The notes beneath the pieces are model-generated. The model ran no database searches. It saw only the letters and a list, made by a program, of their open reading frames with translations, and was not told where the DNA came from. Positions 7,013-14,668 of a DNA stretch of 19,556 bases are shown here, piece after piece. Source of the DNA: Nitrospinota bacterium. GTDB lineage: Bacteria > Nitrospinota > Nitrospinia > Nitrospinales > Nitrospinaceae. Numbering within the stretch: the stretch's first letter is position 1; each line of letters starts with the position of its first letter. A program made the position numbers and the translations under genes. Location: NCBI GenBank assembly GCA_027298165.1, contig JAPUGN010000080.1, positions 1 through 19,556 of the forward strand. Reading direction: 5' to 3'.

Positions 7013-7465
7013 ATGAAGACCATGACCATCAGCAAAATTGCCAAAGAAGCCGGTGTCGGAGTAGAAACCATTCGTTTTTACGAGCGCAAGGGCCTGGTCG
7101 ATCAACCGCCCAAACCCTCCTCGGGTGGTTTCCGGGTTTACACCGCTGAAGCGGCAGAACGAATACGGTTCATCCGCCAGGCCCAGGAACTGGGTTTCTC
7201 CCTTCGTGAGATTCAAGAACTGCTGTCACTGCGTACGGACCCCGCGACCGATTGCGCCGATGTCCGTGAGCGGGCGCAAGCCAAACTCGATGAGGTCAAC
7301 CGGAAGATCGCGCTAATGAAAGGGATCCAAACGGCTCTTCAGAAACTGATTAAAGCTTGCCCTGGCCAGGGAGCGTTACAGTTGTGCTCGATCATTGAAG
7401 CTATTGAAGGGCCGAACACCACCCGGGCAGAGTTAAAAAAAAGAAGGAGAAAGAATCATGAATGA
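7013..7465 (+). CDS. merR: MerR-family regulator, probably Hg(II)-responsive
   Basis: This 150-residue protein has an N-terminal winged-helix domain (TISKIAKEAGVGVETIRFYERKGLV, residues 5-29; then GGFRVYTAEAAERIRFIRQAQELGFSLREI), followed by a long dimerisation helix and a short metal loop. C81, C116 and C125 have spacings of 35 and 9, identical to the Cys82/117/126 triad that binds Hg(II) in Tn501 MerR. The mer-type operator directly upstream agrees. It would repress, then activate on metal binding, its own operon. The ATG at 7013 has GAGGTG four bases upstream; another ATG three codons later is too far from it. The gene overlaps the next by eight bases. The basic tail (KKRRRKNHE) is unusual. 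A different soft metal cannot be excluded. Confidence 0.93.
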   Translation: MKTMTISKIAKEAGVGVETIRFYERKGLVDQPPKPSSGGFRVYTAEAAERIRFIRQAQELGFSLREIQELLSLRTDPATDCADVRERAQAKLDEVNRKIALMKGIQTALQKLIKACPGQGALQLCSIIEAIEGPNTTRAELKKRRRKNHE

Positions 7466-7727
7466 CAAACGCAAAGTAGAAATTTTCAGTGCGGGATGTG
7501 CGATTTGCGAAGAAGCGGTTTCCGTTGTGAACCGTCTGGCCTGTTCATCCTTTGAGGTAACCGTGCTGGATATGAAAAACCCGGATATCGCTCAAAGAGC
7601 AAAAAATCTGGGTATCGGTTCTGTCCCGGCAGTCGTGATTGACGGCCGGCTTGCAGACTGTTGCGGCCAGGGGATCAATGAAGCAACCCTTAAAGCCGCC
7701 GGTCTGGGGCAACCTCTGGGACATTGA
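7458..7727 (+). CDS. Small thioredoxin/glutaredoxin-fold protein with CxxC and CC motifs
   Basis: An 89-residue, apparently cytoplasmic protein with a compact thioredoxin-like fold: strand VEIFSAG, redox motif C14-A-I-C17 at the start of helix 1, a second strand FEVTVLDM, helix PDIAQRAKNLGI, cis-proline loop SVPAVVIDG (Pro57), and a Cys pair at 68-69. It resembles the small glutaredoxin-like redox proteins. The extra cysteines (29, 68, 69) would suit metal handling or disulfide exchange with MerR or the exported HMA protein. AAGGAGA seven bases before the ATG is a strong ribosome site lying inside the end of merR; the two genes overlap by eight bases, so co-translation is likely. The metal role is inferred from the operon. 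Confidence 0.8.
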   Translation: MNDKRKVEIFSAGCAICEEAVSVVNRLACSSFEVTVLDMKNPDIAQRAKNLGIGSVPAVVIDGRLADCCGQGINEATLKAAGLGQPLGH

Positions 7728-7758
7728 GAAACACTCGAAACCTTACGGAGACCTGAAA

Positions 7759-8112
7759 ATGTTTTATCACACGAAAATTAAGGTGACCCTGAAAACTCTC
7801 GGATGCATTCTTTTTGTTTTGTTCCTCGGAGTAACGGCCGCCGGGGCGCAAGCGGCGCAGCATGTCTACAAAGTATATGTGGACGGTCTTTCCTGCCCCT
7901 TCTGCACCTATGGCATAGAAAAAAAATTCAGCAAGGTCGAGGGTGTTGAAAAAATTGATATCGACCTTAAGACGGGGACGACCCTCATCACCATGGCCGC
8001 TGGAAAAACGTTGGATGAAAAGACGGCCAGAAAAACCGTAAAAGCCGCCGGGTTCACCCTCCGCGATTTCGTAGAAGTCCAAGTGGGCCCAGAAGACACA
8101 GGGAAGGAATAA
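7759..8112 (+). CDS. Exported heavy-metal-associated (MerP-like) protein
   Basis: A 117-residue protein with a signal peptide (basic start, hydrophobic LGCILFVLFLGVTAAGA, cleavage probably after AQA at about residue 32), placing it in the periplasm. The mature part is a single HMA domain: YKVYVDGLSCPFCTYGIEKK with C46-P-F-C49, then VEGVEKIDIDLKTGTTLITM and KTARKTVKAAGF, in the order of MerP and CopZ-type chaperones. In mer operons MerP takes Hg(II) in the periplasm and hands it to MerT; no MerT is present here. The ATG at 7759 has GGAG eight bases upstream; the frame is open earlier but overlaps the previous gene and lacks a signal. It lies five bases before the outer-membrane protein gene. 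I leave the symbol empty because CPFC and the tail differ from true MerP. Confidence 0.85.
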   Translation: MFYHTKIKVTLKTLGCILFVLFLGVTAAGAQAAQHVYKVYVDGLSCPFCTYGIEKKFSKVEGVEKIDIDLKTGTTLITMAAGKTLDEKTARKTVKAAGFTLRDFVEVQVGPEDTGKE

Positions 8113-8117
8113 AAGAC

Positions 8118-9047
8118 ATGGTTTTGAAAATTATTGATCGGCTAAAAAGGGTCATCTGGCGAATAGGGGCAAGCACTGCGTTTTTCTTGTTTGTTGGAAT
8201 TGGATCCGCCTGGAGCGCTCCCATTACTTTCAACACGGCCTTGCCCGTCGCCGAAGATGAATTTATATTCCGTCAGCAATTTGTGTTCGATCGGTCGGGC
8301 GACGACCCCAGTGGCGCGGACCGGGATCGTGAGGTATTTGCCGCCGTCTCGGTCCTTGGATACGGGGTAACAAGCGATTTGGCCATTTTCGGAGTGCTCC
8401 CCTATGTGGACAAGAGTCTGGAGATTACCTCGATGGGTGTGCGCCGCACACGTGACACAAGAGGTATAGGCGATCTGACCCTGTTCGGTCGATATACGGT
8501 TTTTAAAGATGACATTCCCGGGCGCACCTTTCGTATTGCGCCCTTTTTCGGTATAGAGCTTCCCACCGGGGAAGATGATGAAACCGATGGATTGGGCCGC
8601 CTTCCTCCCAGCGTGCAGGCCGGATCAGGTTCCGTCGACCCGTTCGGCGGCCTGGTGGCAACCTATCTATCGCTCGACTTTGAAATTGATGCCCAGGCCA
8701 GTTACAAAATCAACACCGAGGCCAACAATTTTGAGTTTGGTGATGTCGCCCGCCTTGATGCTTCTTTCCAGTATCGCCTTTGGCCGCGCAGTTTGGGAAG
8801 CGGAGTTCCCGGTTTCCTTTATGGTGTTGTTGAAGGAAACCTCATCCACCAGAATAAAAACCGGAGTAACGGTGCCGAAGACCCCAATTCCGGTGGCACC
8901 TCGCTGTTTCTCATGCCCGGACTGCAATACGTGACCAAACGGTGGATTGTGGAAGGAGGGGTGCAAATCCCTGTGGTTCAGGACCTCAACGGCACGGCCT
9001 TGGAGAAGGACTTCATTGTCCGCTTCGGCTTCCGATTCAACTTCTGA
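8118..9047 (+). CDS. Outer-membrane beta-barrel protein (PF13557-like transporter type)
   Basis: This 309-residue protein has a signal peptide (basic start, TAFFLFVGIGSAWSA, cleavage near residue 34). The mature chain alternates short amphipathic strands with loops rich in Gly, Asp and Asn, and ends in Phe (RFGFRFNF), the C-terminal signature recognised by the BAM complex. Segments such as FAAVSVLGYGVTSDLAIFGVLPYV, RIAPFFGIELPTGEDD and SLFLMPGLQYVTKRWIVEGGVQIPV fit the transporter-like barrel family often labelled phenol MetA-type, whose substrates are mostly unknown. AAGGAA eight bases upstream supports the ATG. It directly follows the MerP-like gene, so its cargo may be metal or a metal complex; that is inference. 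Confidence 0.82.
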   Translation: MVLKIIDRLKRVIWRIGASTAFFLFVGIGSAWSAPITFNTALPVAEDEFIFRQQFVFDRSGDDPSGADRDREVFAAVSVLGYGVTSDLAIFGVLPYVDKSLEITSMGVRRTRDTRGIGDLTLFGRYTVFKDDIPGRTFRIAPFFGIELPTGEDDETDGLGRLPPSVQAGSGSVDPFGGLVATYLSLDFEIDAQASYKINTEANNFEFGDVARLDASFQYRLWPRSLGSGVPGFLYGVVEGNLIHQNKNRSNGAEDPNSGGTSLFLMPGLQYVTKRWIVEGGVQIPVVQDLNGTALEKDFIVRFGFRFNF

Positions 9048-9057
9048 GAGAGATGCA

Positions 9058-10044
9058 ATGGATGTTAAATATAAAACCCTCATGATTCGGGGAATCCCGT
9101 TGCTTATTGCGGCAGGTTTTCTTGTTTTTGGATGTGCGACTTTCATGGCTTCAGAAAAGGAGCCGGGATACCGGTTCGTGACCGCTTGGGGCATCAAAGG
9201 AAGCGGTCCCGGAGAATTCAACGATCCAACGGGAATCGCCGTCACCGACCACGAGGTGTTTGTCTCCGATGCCCGTAATTCTCGAATCCAGGTGTTCGAC
9301 TATGAGGGCAACTTCAAGCGTCAATTCGGTGCCGCCGGAACAGAACCGGGCCAACTGGGGCGCCCCATGAATCTGACCATTGCCCATAACGAGCTTTTTG
9401 TGGCCGATTACTGGAATGACCGTATCGAGGTCTTTGCGTTCGACGGCACCCATCAAAGAACAATCGGACATTCCGGTTCCGGACCGGGTGAGTTGGATGC
9501 GCCGGGCGGAGTGGCGGTCGCTCCCAATGGCGATCTGTTCGTTGCCGATTTCTATAATCAGAGAATCCAGCACCTGCGTCCCGACGGGACGTTTGTCCGT
9601 CAATGGGGCGATACCCGAAAGACAGGTATCTGGGCTGGGAAATTCAATTACCCCACCGATGCGGCCCTGGGTCTGGATGGGTCTCTTTATGTCGCCGACG
9701 GCTACAATGACCGGGTTCAGGTCTTCTCACCCGAGGGACAATTTTCCCACAAGTGGGGAGGTCCCTTCGCCCTGGATATTTCGGGTTCCTTCAAAGGCTG
9801 GTTTGCAGTTGTGACGAGCATCACCGTGGACAGATCCGGAAATGTTTTTGTTGCAGATTTTTATAACCATCGTATCCAGAAATTTTCGCCGATGGGCGGA
9901 TTCCTGGCCGCATTTGGAGAAGAAGGCACCGCTCCCGGTCGATTTAAACACCCCATAGCGGTAGCCGTGGCGGAGACGGGCGATGTTTTTGTAACGGACT
10001 ACGCCAACAACCGGATTCAAAAGTGGCGGCCAAAAACCGGATGA
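9058..10044 (+). CDS. NHL-repeat lipoprotein (six-bladed propeller)
   Basis: A 328-residue protein whose signal ends in a lipobox (FLVFGC, Cys26), so it is anchored in a membrane and faces the periplasm or the cell surface. The rest is six NHL repeats; their cores lie at about 69-80 (VSDARNSRIQVF), 115-126, 162-173, 212-223, 265-276 and 312-323 (VTDYANNRIQKW). The repeats form a beta-propeller, usually a binding scaffold; no catalytic site is evident. The ATG at 9058 is chosen because the signal peptide begins there, with a GAGAGAG stretch just upstream. It starts ten bases after the barrel gene and is probably the last gene of the merR operon. The fourth and fifth repeats are separated by a hydrophobic insert (about 236-254). 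Confidence 0.88.
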   Translation: MDVKYKTLMIRGIPLLIAAGFLVFGCATFMASEKEPGYRFVTAWGIKGSGPGEFNDPTGIAVTDHEVFVSDARNSRIQVFDYEGNFKRQFGAAGTEPGQLGRPMNLTIAHNELFVADYWNDRIEVFAFDGTHQRTIGHSGSGPGELDAPGGVAVAPNGDLFVADFYNQRIQHLRPDGTFVRQWGDTRKTGIWAGKFNYPTDAALGLDGSLYVADGYNDRVQVFSPEGQFSHKWGGPFALDISGSFKGWFAVVTSITVDRSGNVFVADFYNHRIQKFSPMGGFLAAFGEEGTAPGRFKHPIAVAVAETGDVFVTDYANNRIQKWRPKTG

Positions 10045-10119
10045 GTCAAGGTTCAAAGAGTCTCAAAAATATTTCCGCCGGCGGTTTCTGATTTTATATG
10101 AATGCCTTACACTATACCC

Positions 10120-11580
10120 ATGACCGAACTATCCGGCGCCATCAGTGTGGTTTTCATATTATATGTGGTCCTCCTGCTGGGGATCGGGTGGGTGGCCTCG
10201 CGCAAGGCGAAATCGCCTTCCCAATTTTTTTTGGCGGACCGGTCGCTCAAGGCGTGGGTGACGGCGGTGTCCTCCACCGCTTCGTCGGAAAGCGCTTGGG
10301 CGGTGCTGGGCACGGTGGGCCTCGTCTATAAGGAAGGGTTGGCTGCCGTCTGGTTTCTGCCGGGATGTCTCATGGGCTACGCCGTCAACTGGATGTTGCT
10401 GGCGGAACGCCTGCGCAAATATTCGCACGAAACCCAGGCCATCACCATTCCCGATTATCTGGAAGCGCATTTCCAGGACAAGACCCACGTGCTACGCCTG
10501 ATCTCCGTCGTCATCATTTTCATGTGCATGATGGCCTATGTCGGGGCGCAGTTCGCCGCCATCGGCAAAACCTTCGACGCTGTCTTCGGCGTACCGCATC
10601 ATTTAAGCATTCCTATCGGCGCGGCGATCATTATTCTGTACACGATGCTGGGCGGATTTCTGGCGGTGGTGTGGACCGATTTCGTGCAGGGCCTCATCAT
10701 GGTATTTGGCCTGGTGGTGTTGTCGGTGATTGCGCTGGTGAGCCTCGGCGGGTTCGGCGGCATGGTCGAACAGGTGAGCCAGGCGCATCCGCAGTCGCTG
10801 GAGTGGATGGGCGGCCGCACGGTGGGGGCTTTTTTCGGATTCATGGTCGGCCTGCTCGGTATCGGCCTCGGTTATCCCGGACAACCGCACGTGCTCAACC
10901 GTTACATGGCCGCCAAAGATACCCGAACCATCCGCCTCGGCATGTGGATCGCCCTGGGCTGGGGGTTTTTGGTCTACGGGTCGGCAATCGTGCTCGGATT
11001 GTGCGGGCATGCGTTGTTTCCGGACCTGAACGATCCGGAGCACCTGTTTCCGAAAGCGGCGGAGGCTTTACTTCCGACCGTGGTTTCGGCGGTGGTGTTA
11101 ACGGGCGTGCTGGCGGCGATCATGTCCACCGTGTCGGCGCAGATCATCGTCGCCGCATCCGCCGTGGCGCATGACGTTTACACCAAAATGATCAACCGCG
11201 ACGCGACCCATAAACAAATAATTATGATCAGTCGCATGTCAGTGCTTCTACTGGGCCTCGGGGCGATGATCATCGCATTGCTGAAGGTGCCGGTTATTTT
11301 CTGGTTCGTGTTGTTTGCGTGGTCGGGGCTGGGGGCGAGCTTCGGCCCGGTGATTTTGTTTTCGTTGTTTTCCCGGAAGGTGACGCGGGAAGGCGCCATT
11401 GCCGGGATGGGGGTCGGGTTTACGACTACCCTGATCTGGAAGATGACGGGACTTTCCGATTCGGTGATTTATGAATTGGTGCCGGCGTTTGCGTTGGCGT
11501 CGCTGGCGGTGTGGGGGGTCAGCCGGTGGACCGCTGAAAAAAAAGGAGAACGTGTGGAAGCGGCGGGAAGGGCCGAATAA
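10120..11580 (+). CDS. Sodium:solute symporter (SSS/PutP family)
   Basis: An inner-membrane transporter of about 486 residues with about 13 hydrophobic segments. Family signs are the first helix (FILYVVLLLGIGWVASRK), FLADRSLKAWVTAVSSTASSESAW in helix 2, IPDYLEAHF, AVVWTDFVQG (as in PutP) and STVSAQIIVAASAVAHDVY. It should couple Na+ influx to uptake of an organic solute such as proline or a carboxylate; the substrate cannot be read from sequence. The start is uncertain: ATG at 10120 fits the usual short N-terminus, and ATG at 10102 adds six residues; neither has a clear ribosome site. It lies 75 bases after the NHL gene without an obvious terminator, so readthrough from the merR operon is possible, but its function seems separate. 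Confidence 0.9.
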   Translation: MTELSGAISVVFILYVVLLLGIGWVASRKAKSPSQFFLADRSLKAWVTAVSSTASSESAWAVLGTVGLVYKEGLAAVWFLPGCLMGYAVNWMLLAERLRKYSHETQAITIPDYLEAHFQDKTHVLRLISVVIIFMCMMAYVGAQFAAIGKTFDAVFGVPHHLSIPIGAAIIILYTMLGGFLAVVWTDFVQGLIMVFGLVVLSVIALVSLGGFGGMVEQVSQAHPQSLEWMGGRTVGAFFGFMVGLLGIGLGYPGQPHVLNRYMAAKDTRTIRLGMWIALGWGFLVYGSAIVLGLCGHALFPDLNDPEHLFPKAAEALLPTVVSAVVLTGVLAAIMSTVSAQIIVAASAVAHDVYTKMINRDATHKQIIMISRMSVLLLGLGAMIIALLKVPVIFWFVLFAWSGLGASFGPVILFSLFSRKVTREGAIAGMGVGFTTTLIWKMTGLSDSVIYELVPAFALASLAVWGVSRWTAEKKGERVEAAGRAE

Positions 11581-11606
11581 ACTTCAACGGTCGGGGCGGG
11601 TCCCGG

Positions 11607-11930
11607 TTACTCTCCGGCCTGCAGTTTGTCGACCAGGCGTTCCAGGGCGTTGATGTGCATTTTGCAGTAGGCGATGTTGTGACGGTCATTCCCCGGAATT
11701 TGCCTGAAAGACTCCACCCAGATTTTGAGGGTTTTTACTTTCAGGAAATCCGCATCCTGGCATAGGGCGTAGTCTTTGTCATTGATGACGGCCAGAGCCA
11801 GCTGGGAATAATAGGCATCCACCTCCATCAAGTCAAACACCCATTCCGCCAACTGTTCCGATTCCTCGCTGTCCGGAAAGGTCAATTTTTGGAGAATATC
11901 GTAGGTCGATTTTAACTCTGTAAAAGGCAT
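11607..11930 (-). CDS. Small protein of unknown function
   Basis: A 107-residue, soluble, acidic protein predicted to be mostly helical (SEQLAEWVFDLMEVDAYYSQLALAVI, FLKVKTLKIWVESFR, YCKMHINALERLVDKL). No signal peptide, membrane segment or known motif is visible, and I do not recognise a family. The two Cys (in ALCQDAD and AYCKMH) are not arranged as a metal motif. It lies 43 bases after the divergent waaA paralogue on the same strand and is probably co-transcribed with it. Its 3' end faces the symporter gene 26 bases away. The nearest AG-rich ribosome site (AAGAGG) is about 15 bases before the ATG, rather far. Coding status is supported by even composition and by the absence of a better overlapping frame. 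Confidence 0.65.
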   Translation of the reverse strand: MPFTELKSTYDILQKLTFPDSEESEQLAEWVFDLMEVDAYYSQLALAVINDKDYALCQDADFLKVKTLKIWVESFRQIPGNDRHNIAYCKMHINALERLVDKLQAGE

Positions 11931-11973
11931 AGGCTTGTTTTGAAACCTCTTTCAGTAGGACCGGAGTTAGTGA

Positions 11974-13341
11974 TTACTTCAAGATAGCCACAATGTATTT
12001 GGCGATTTCCACCGCAGATCCTTTTTTCTCCTGAATAAAAGCCTCGGCCTTTGCCCGGAGTTTGACCAGGTGTTCCTCATGGCCCAGAAGACTTCGTATG
12101 GACGAGAACAGGGTTTGGTCGTCAGCCGCGATAGTGGCCAGGCCTTTTAGCTTCAGCTCGCTGGCGGTTTTCTGGATGTTTTCAAAATACGGCCCGTGCA
12201 GGACCGGCACGCCCTGCGCCACAGGTTCCAGCAGATTGTGGCCGCCGCCCGGCGGGAACAGGCTCCTGCCGACAAACGCGATGTTGGCGATGGAGTACAC
12301 CTTAGCCAGTTCGCCCAATGTATCCAGCAAAACGATATTGGTCTGCGGACTCTCCCGCGGGTCTATTTCCGATCGGAGCACAAATTTTATATTATTTTTT
12401 TTCAGATAATTGGCGATATCTTTCACACGCTCCAGCCTGCGGGGAGCGATGACCATGGAAAGGTTGGCAAATTTCCTGCGCAGTTTCAAATAGGCCTCGA
12501 CGCAGATTTTTTCCTCGCCTTCGTGGGTACTGCCGGCCACCCACACCAGGCCGTCCTTCGGGATTTTCAGGCGGTCGCGGATGCGGCGCCGTTCCGGCTC
12601 CGGGACGATCTGCAGGGCGTCGAATTTGGTATCGCCGACAATGCGCACGCGTTTCGACGGGGCACCCAGTTGTTGAATGGTGGTGCGCCCGCGTTCGCTC
12701 TGCATGCAGATCACCGCAAACGATTCCAGTAGAGGCTTGACCAGCCAGGAAACCCGCTTGTACCCGTTCTGCGATTTCTGCGAAATCCTGCCGTTGAACA
12801 CCATTGGCGGAATGCGCCGCTCTTTCAGGTTGATCAGCATGCTGGGCCAGAACCCGGTATCGGTGAGAACATACAAATCCGGTTGGATGCGGTCCAGCGC
12901 GCGGTTGATAAATGGCCAGCAGTCCAGGGGATGAAAAAAGATGTGGTCCGCAAACGGAATCCACCGGTGGGCGGCGTCGTACCCGGCGTCGGTGGTGACC
13001 GACACCACGATCATGATGTTGGGCCGCTTGTCCCGGAGGATTTTCAGGACCGGCGCCGCGCCGTTGACCTCGCCCAACGACAGGGCGTGCACCCACACCA
13101 GTTTCTGTCCGGGTTGTTTGTCCACCTCGGGCACCCATCCGAAATGATGCTTGAGGCCGCGCCGTTTTTTTCCGGATACCAGAGAATGTATTCCGAAGAC
13201 CGGCATGATGAAAAACCCGGCGGCATAGGAAAGGGCTTTTAAAATTTTAATTTTTTTGCTGAGGTTGGCTCCCGCCCCTTTTTGCGGACTCCGAGTGCCC
13301 TGAGTAGTGGGCGGTTGCTGTGCTGTGGGTTTCATGTTCAA
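11974..13341 (-). CDS. Divergent Kdo transferase paralogue (GT30, WaaA-like)
   Basis: This 455-residue protein has the WaaA architecture: an N-terminal membrane helix (about 37-55), then two Rossmann domains. Conserved parts are WVHALSLGEVNGA (Glu91, equivalent to the probable catalytic base), GDTKFDALQ, VWVAGSTHEGEE, VIAPRRLERV and GGGHNLLEPVAQGVPVLHGP. The E-x-E-x-W-P motif seen in typical WaaA is LTDTGFWPS here (159-167), so both Glu are lost. It also has a longer N-terminus rich in Thr, Gln and Pro. It may add a second or different sugar to the lipid A inner core. The TTG at 13341 has AAGGA about eight bases upstream and overlaps the previous stop by four bases; ATG two codons later is the alternative. 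Confidence 0.88.
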   Translation of the reverse strand: MNMKPTAQQPPTTQGTRSPQKGAGANLSKKIKILKALSYAAGFFIMPVFGIHSLVSGKKRRGLKHHFGWVPEVDKQPGQKLVWVHALSLGEVNGAAPVLKILRDKRPNIMIVVSVTTDAGYDAAHRWIPFADHIFFHPLDCWPFINRALDRIQPDLYVLTDTGFWPSMLINLKERRIPPMVFNGRISQKSQNGYKRVSWLVKPLLESFAVICMQSERGRTTIQQLGAPSKRVRIVGDTKFDALQIVPEPERRRIRDRLKIPKDGLVWVAGSTHEGEEKICVEAYLKLRRKFANLSMVIAPRRLERVKDIANYLKKNNIKFVLRSEIDPRESPQTNIVLLDTLGELAKVYSIANIAFVGRSLFPPGGGHNLLEPVAQGVPVLHGPYFENIQKTASELKLKGLATIAADDQTLFSSIRSLLGHEEHLVKLRAKAEAFIQEKKGSAVEIAKYIVAILK

Positions 13342-14603
13342 GCAGAAATTCCTTTAAGCAGGGATTGAATCCCATCCACATGACGATCAACGGCACCTTG
13401 TTGCCGTTCAACGGTTTCGGCCGCCAGAGCACCCCGTCGCTGTATTTCTTTCGGGTCGCTTAGCAGAGTTGCCAATACTTGCGCCAGGTCTTCCGGACGT
13501 TCGATGGGAATTCCGCCTCCGGATTCGGCCAGCAGGCGCGCCTCTTCCTCGAAGTTGCCCATGTGTTTGCCGTAAAGGACTGGCAGTCCCCACAGGGCAG
13601 GTTCGACGATATTGTGGCCGCCGTGTTTGGGATCGAATCCTCCGCCCACATAGGCCACTTTCCCCGTCCGGTAATAATCGTTCAGCACGCCCAAAGTATC
13701 GACCAGCACCACGGGCGCCGGCCCGTTATCCGCAACCTTCTGAAGTTCCGAATGGCGCGTCACCGTCAATCCCGAGTCCCTTAAAATACCCTCCACCTCG
13801 CGGCATCGCTGCATATGGCGAGGGGCAATTATGAACTTCCAGTTTAAAGGGTTTTGGCGAAATTGCGAAATGGCTTTTGCGATCGCCCGCTCCTCGCCCG
13901 GCCGGGTGGAACCGAAAATAACTGTATTTTCGCCAATTTGAGGAACTTTTAGAGCAGGGGCCGCCTCGGCGGAGAGCGCATCGAACTTCATATTGCCAGC
14001 CACCTTTACCCGGTAGGGCTCGATCCCCAATTGCAGCAGCCGGTCGGCCTCCGTTTGGGAGCGCATGGCAAACACCCGGACGGCCGCGGTCAGCCACAGG
14101 AACCAGGGTTTGAGTTTGCGGTAGCGCAGGAAGGATTTGGCGGACAGCCGGCCGTTGGCCAGCATTACGGGGATCTGCTTTCTAAAACAGGCGCGCAACA
14201 AGTTGGGCCAGAACTCCGCTTCGATTAAAATGAGAATGGCGGGATCGAGGCGCTTCAGCAGGGGACGGATAAGGAACGGCAAATCCAGCGGTAGCCGGAA
14301 CACCGGGCAGCCCAACGCGTCCCGGGCCAGAGCCTCGCCGGTCTGGGTGAAGGTGGATAACACCACCGCGCGGCCGGGGAATTTCCGTTGCAGGGCCTGG
14401 ATCAACAACACCGCCACCCGCACTTCGCCTACCGATGAGGCGTGCACCCACAGAGATCCGGTTTGCGGCGGTACGGATTTCCACTGCCGCAGGCGCTGGA
14501 TCAACTCGGTCCGGAACGCAGAATCCAGGACCCCGCGGATCAGCCCGTAGGGAGAAAGCAGTAGGAGAGCGGCGGCTATGATAATATTGTACGCAATGCC
14601 CAT
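13338..14603 (-). CDS. waaA: 3-deoxy-D-manno-octulosonic acid transferase
   Basis: A 421-residue GT30 enzyme that transfers Kdo from CMP-Kdo to lipid A precursor at the inner membrane. It has an N-terminal membrane segment (IIIAAALLLLSPYGLI), LWVHASSVGEVRVA with Glu60 as the probable base, the canonical EAEFWPN (128-134), NMKFDA, VIFGSTRPGEE, FIIAPRHMQRC and DPKHGGHNIVEPALWGLPVLYG. Length and motifs are those of ordinary WaaA. It heads a minus-strand operon with the divergent paralogue and a small unknown gene, and is divergent from lpxK, the kinase acting just before it in the pathway. The ATG at 14603 is the only start fitting the membrane segment. Confidence 0.96.
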   Translation of the reverse strand: MGIAYNIIIAAALLLLSPYGLIRGVLDSAFRTELIQRLRQWKSVPPQTGSLWVHASSVGEVRVAVLLIQALQRKFPGRAVVLSTFTQTGEALARDALGCPVFRLPLDLPFLIRPLLKRLDPAILILIEAEFWPNLLRACFRKQIPVMLANGRLSAKSFLRYRKLKPWFLWLTAAVRVFAMRSQTEADRLLQLGIEPYRVKVAGNMKFDALSAEAAPALKVPQIGENTVIFGSTRPGEERAIAKAISQFRQNPLNWKFIIAPRHMQRCREVEGILRDSGLTVTRHSELQKVADNGPAPVVLVDTLGVLNDYYRTGKVAYVGGGFDPKHGGHNIVEPALWGLPVLYGKHMGNFEEEARLLAESGGGIPIERPEDLAQVLATLLSDPKEIQRRGALAAETVERQQGAVDRHVDGIQSLLKGISA

Positions 14604-14611
14604 GACTATCG

Positions 14612-14617
14612 ATTATA
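14612..14617 (-). promoter_or_regulatory. Perfect -10 hexamer just before waaA
   Basis: TATAAT on the minus strand lies eight bases before the waaA ATG; no good -35 is present (CTGCAG at 17 bases). If used, the message would be nearly leaderless. It may be coincidence. Confidence 0.3.
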
Positions 14618-14668
14618 AACCAGACGCCAATCATCTGCAGAAAAGAGAAAGGATCGCGGAACACGTCC

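Noticed and set aside
10070..10096. Terminator after the NHL gene (CCGCCGGCGG followed by T-rich sequence)
   Set aside because: The palindrome has no loop, so a stable hairpin is not possible with all pairs, and the T run is interrupted.
10120..11580. Symporter as a member of the metal operon
   Set aside because: The 75-base gap and the SSS-family fold, which moves organic solutes, give no link to metal; readthrough cannot be excluded.
12392..13138. A 248-codon minus-strand frame inside the second waaA
   Set aside because: It is the same strand in another frame, Arg- and Gly-rich, while the waaA frame has full family motifs.
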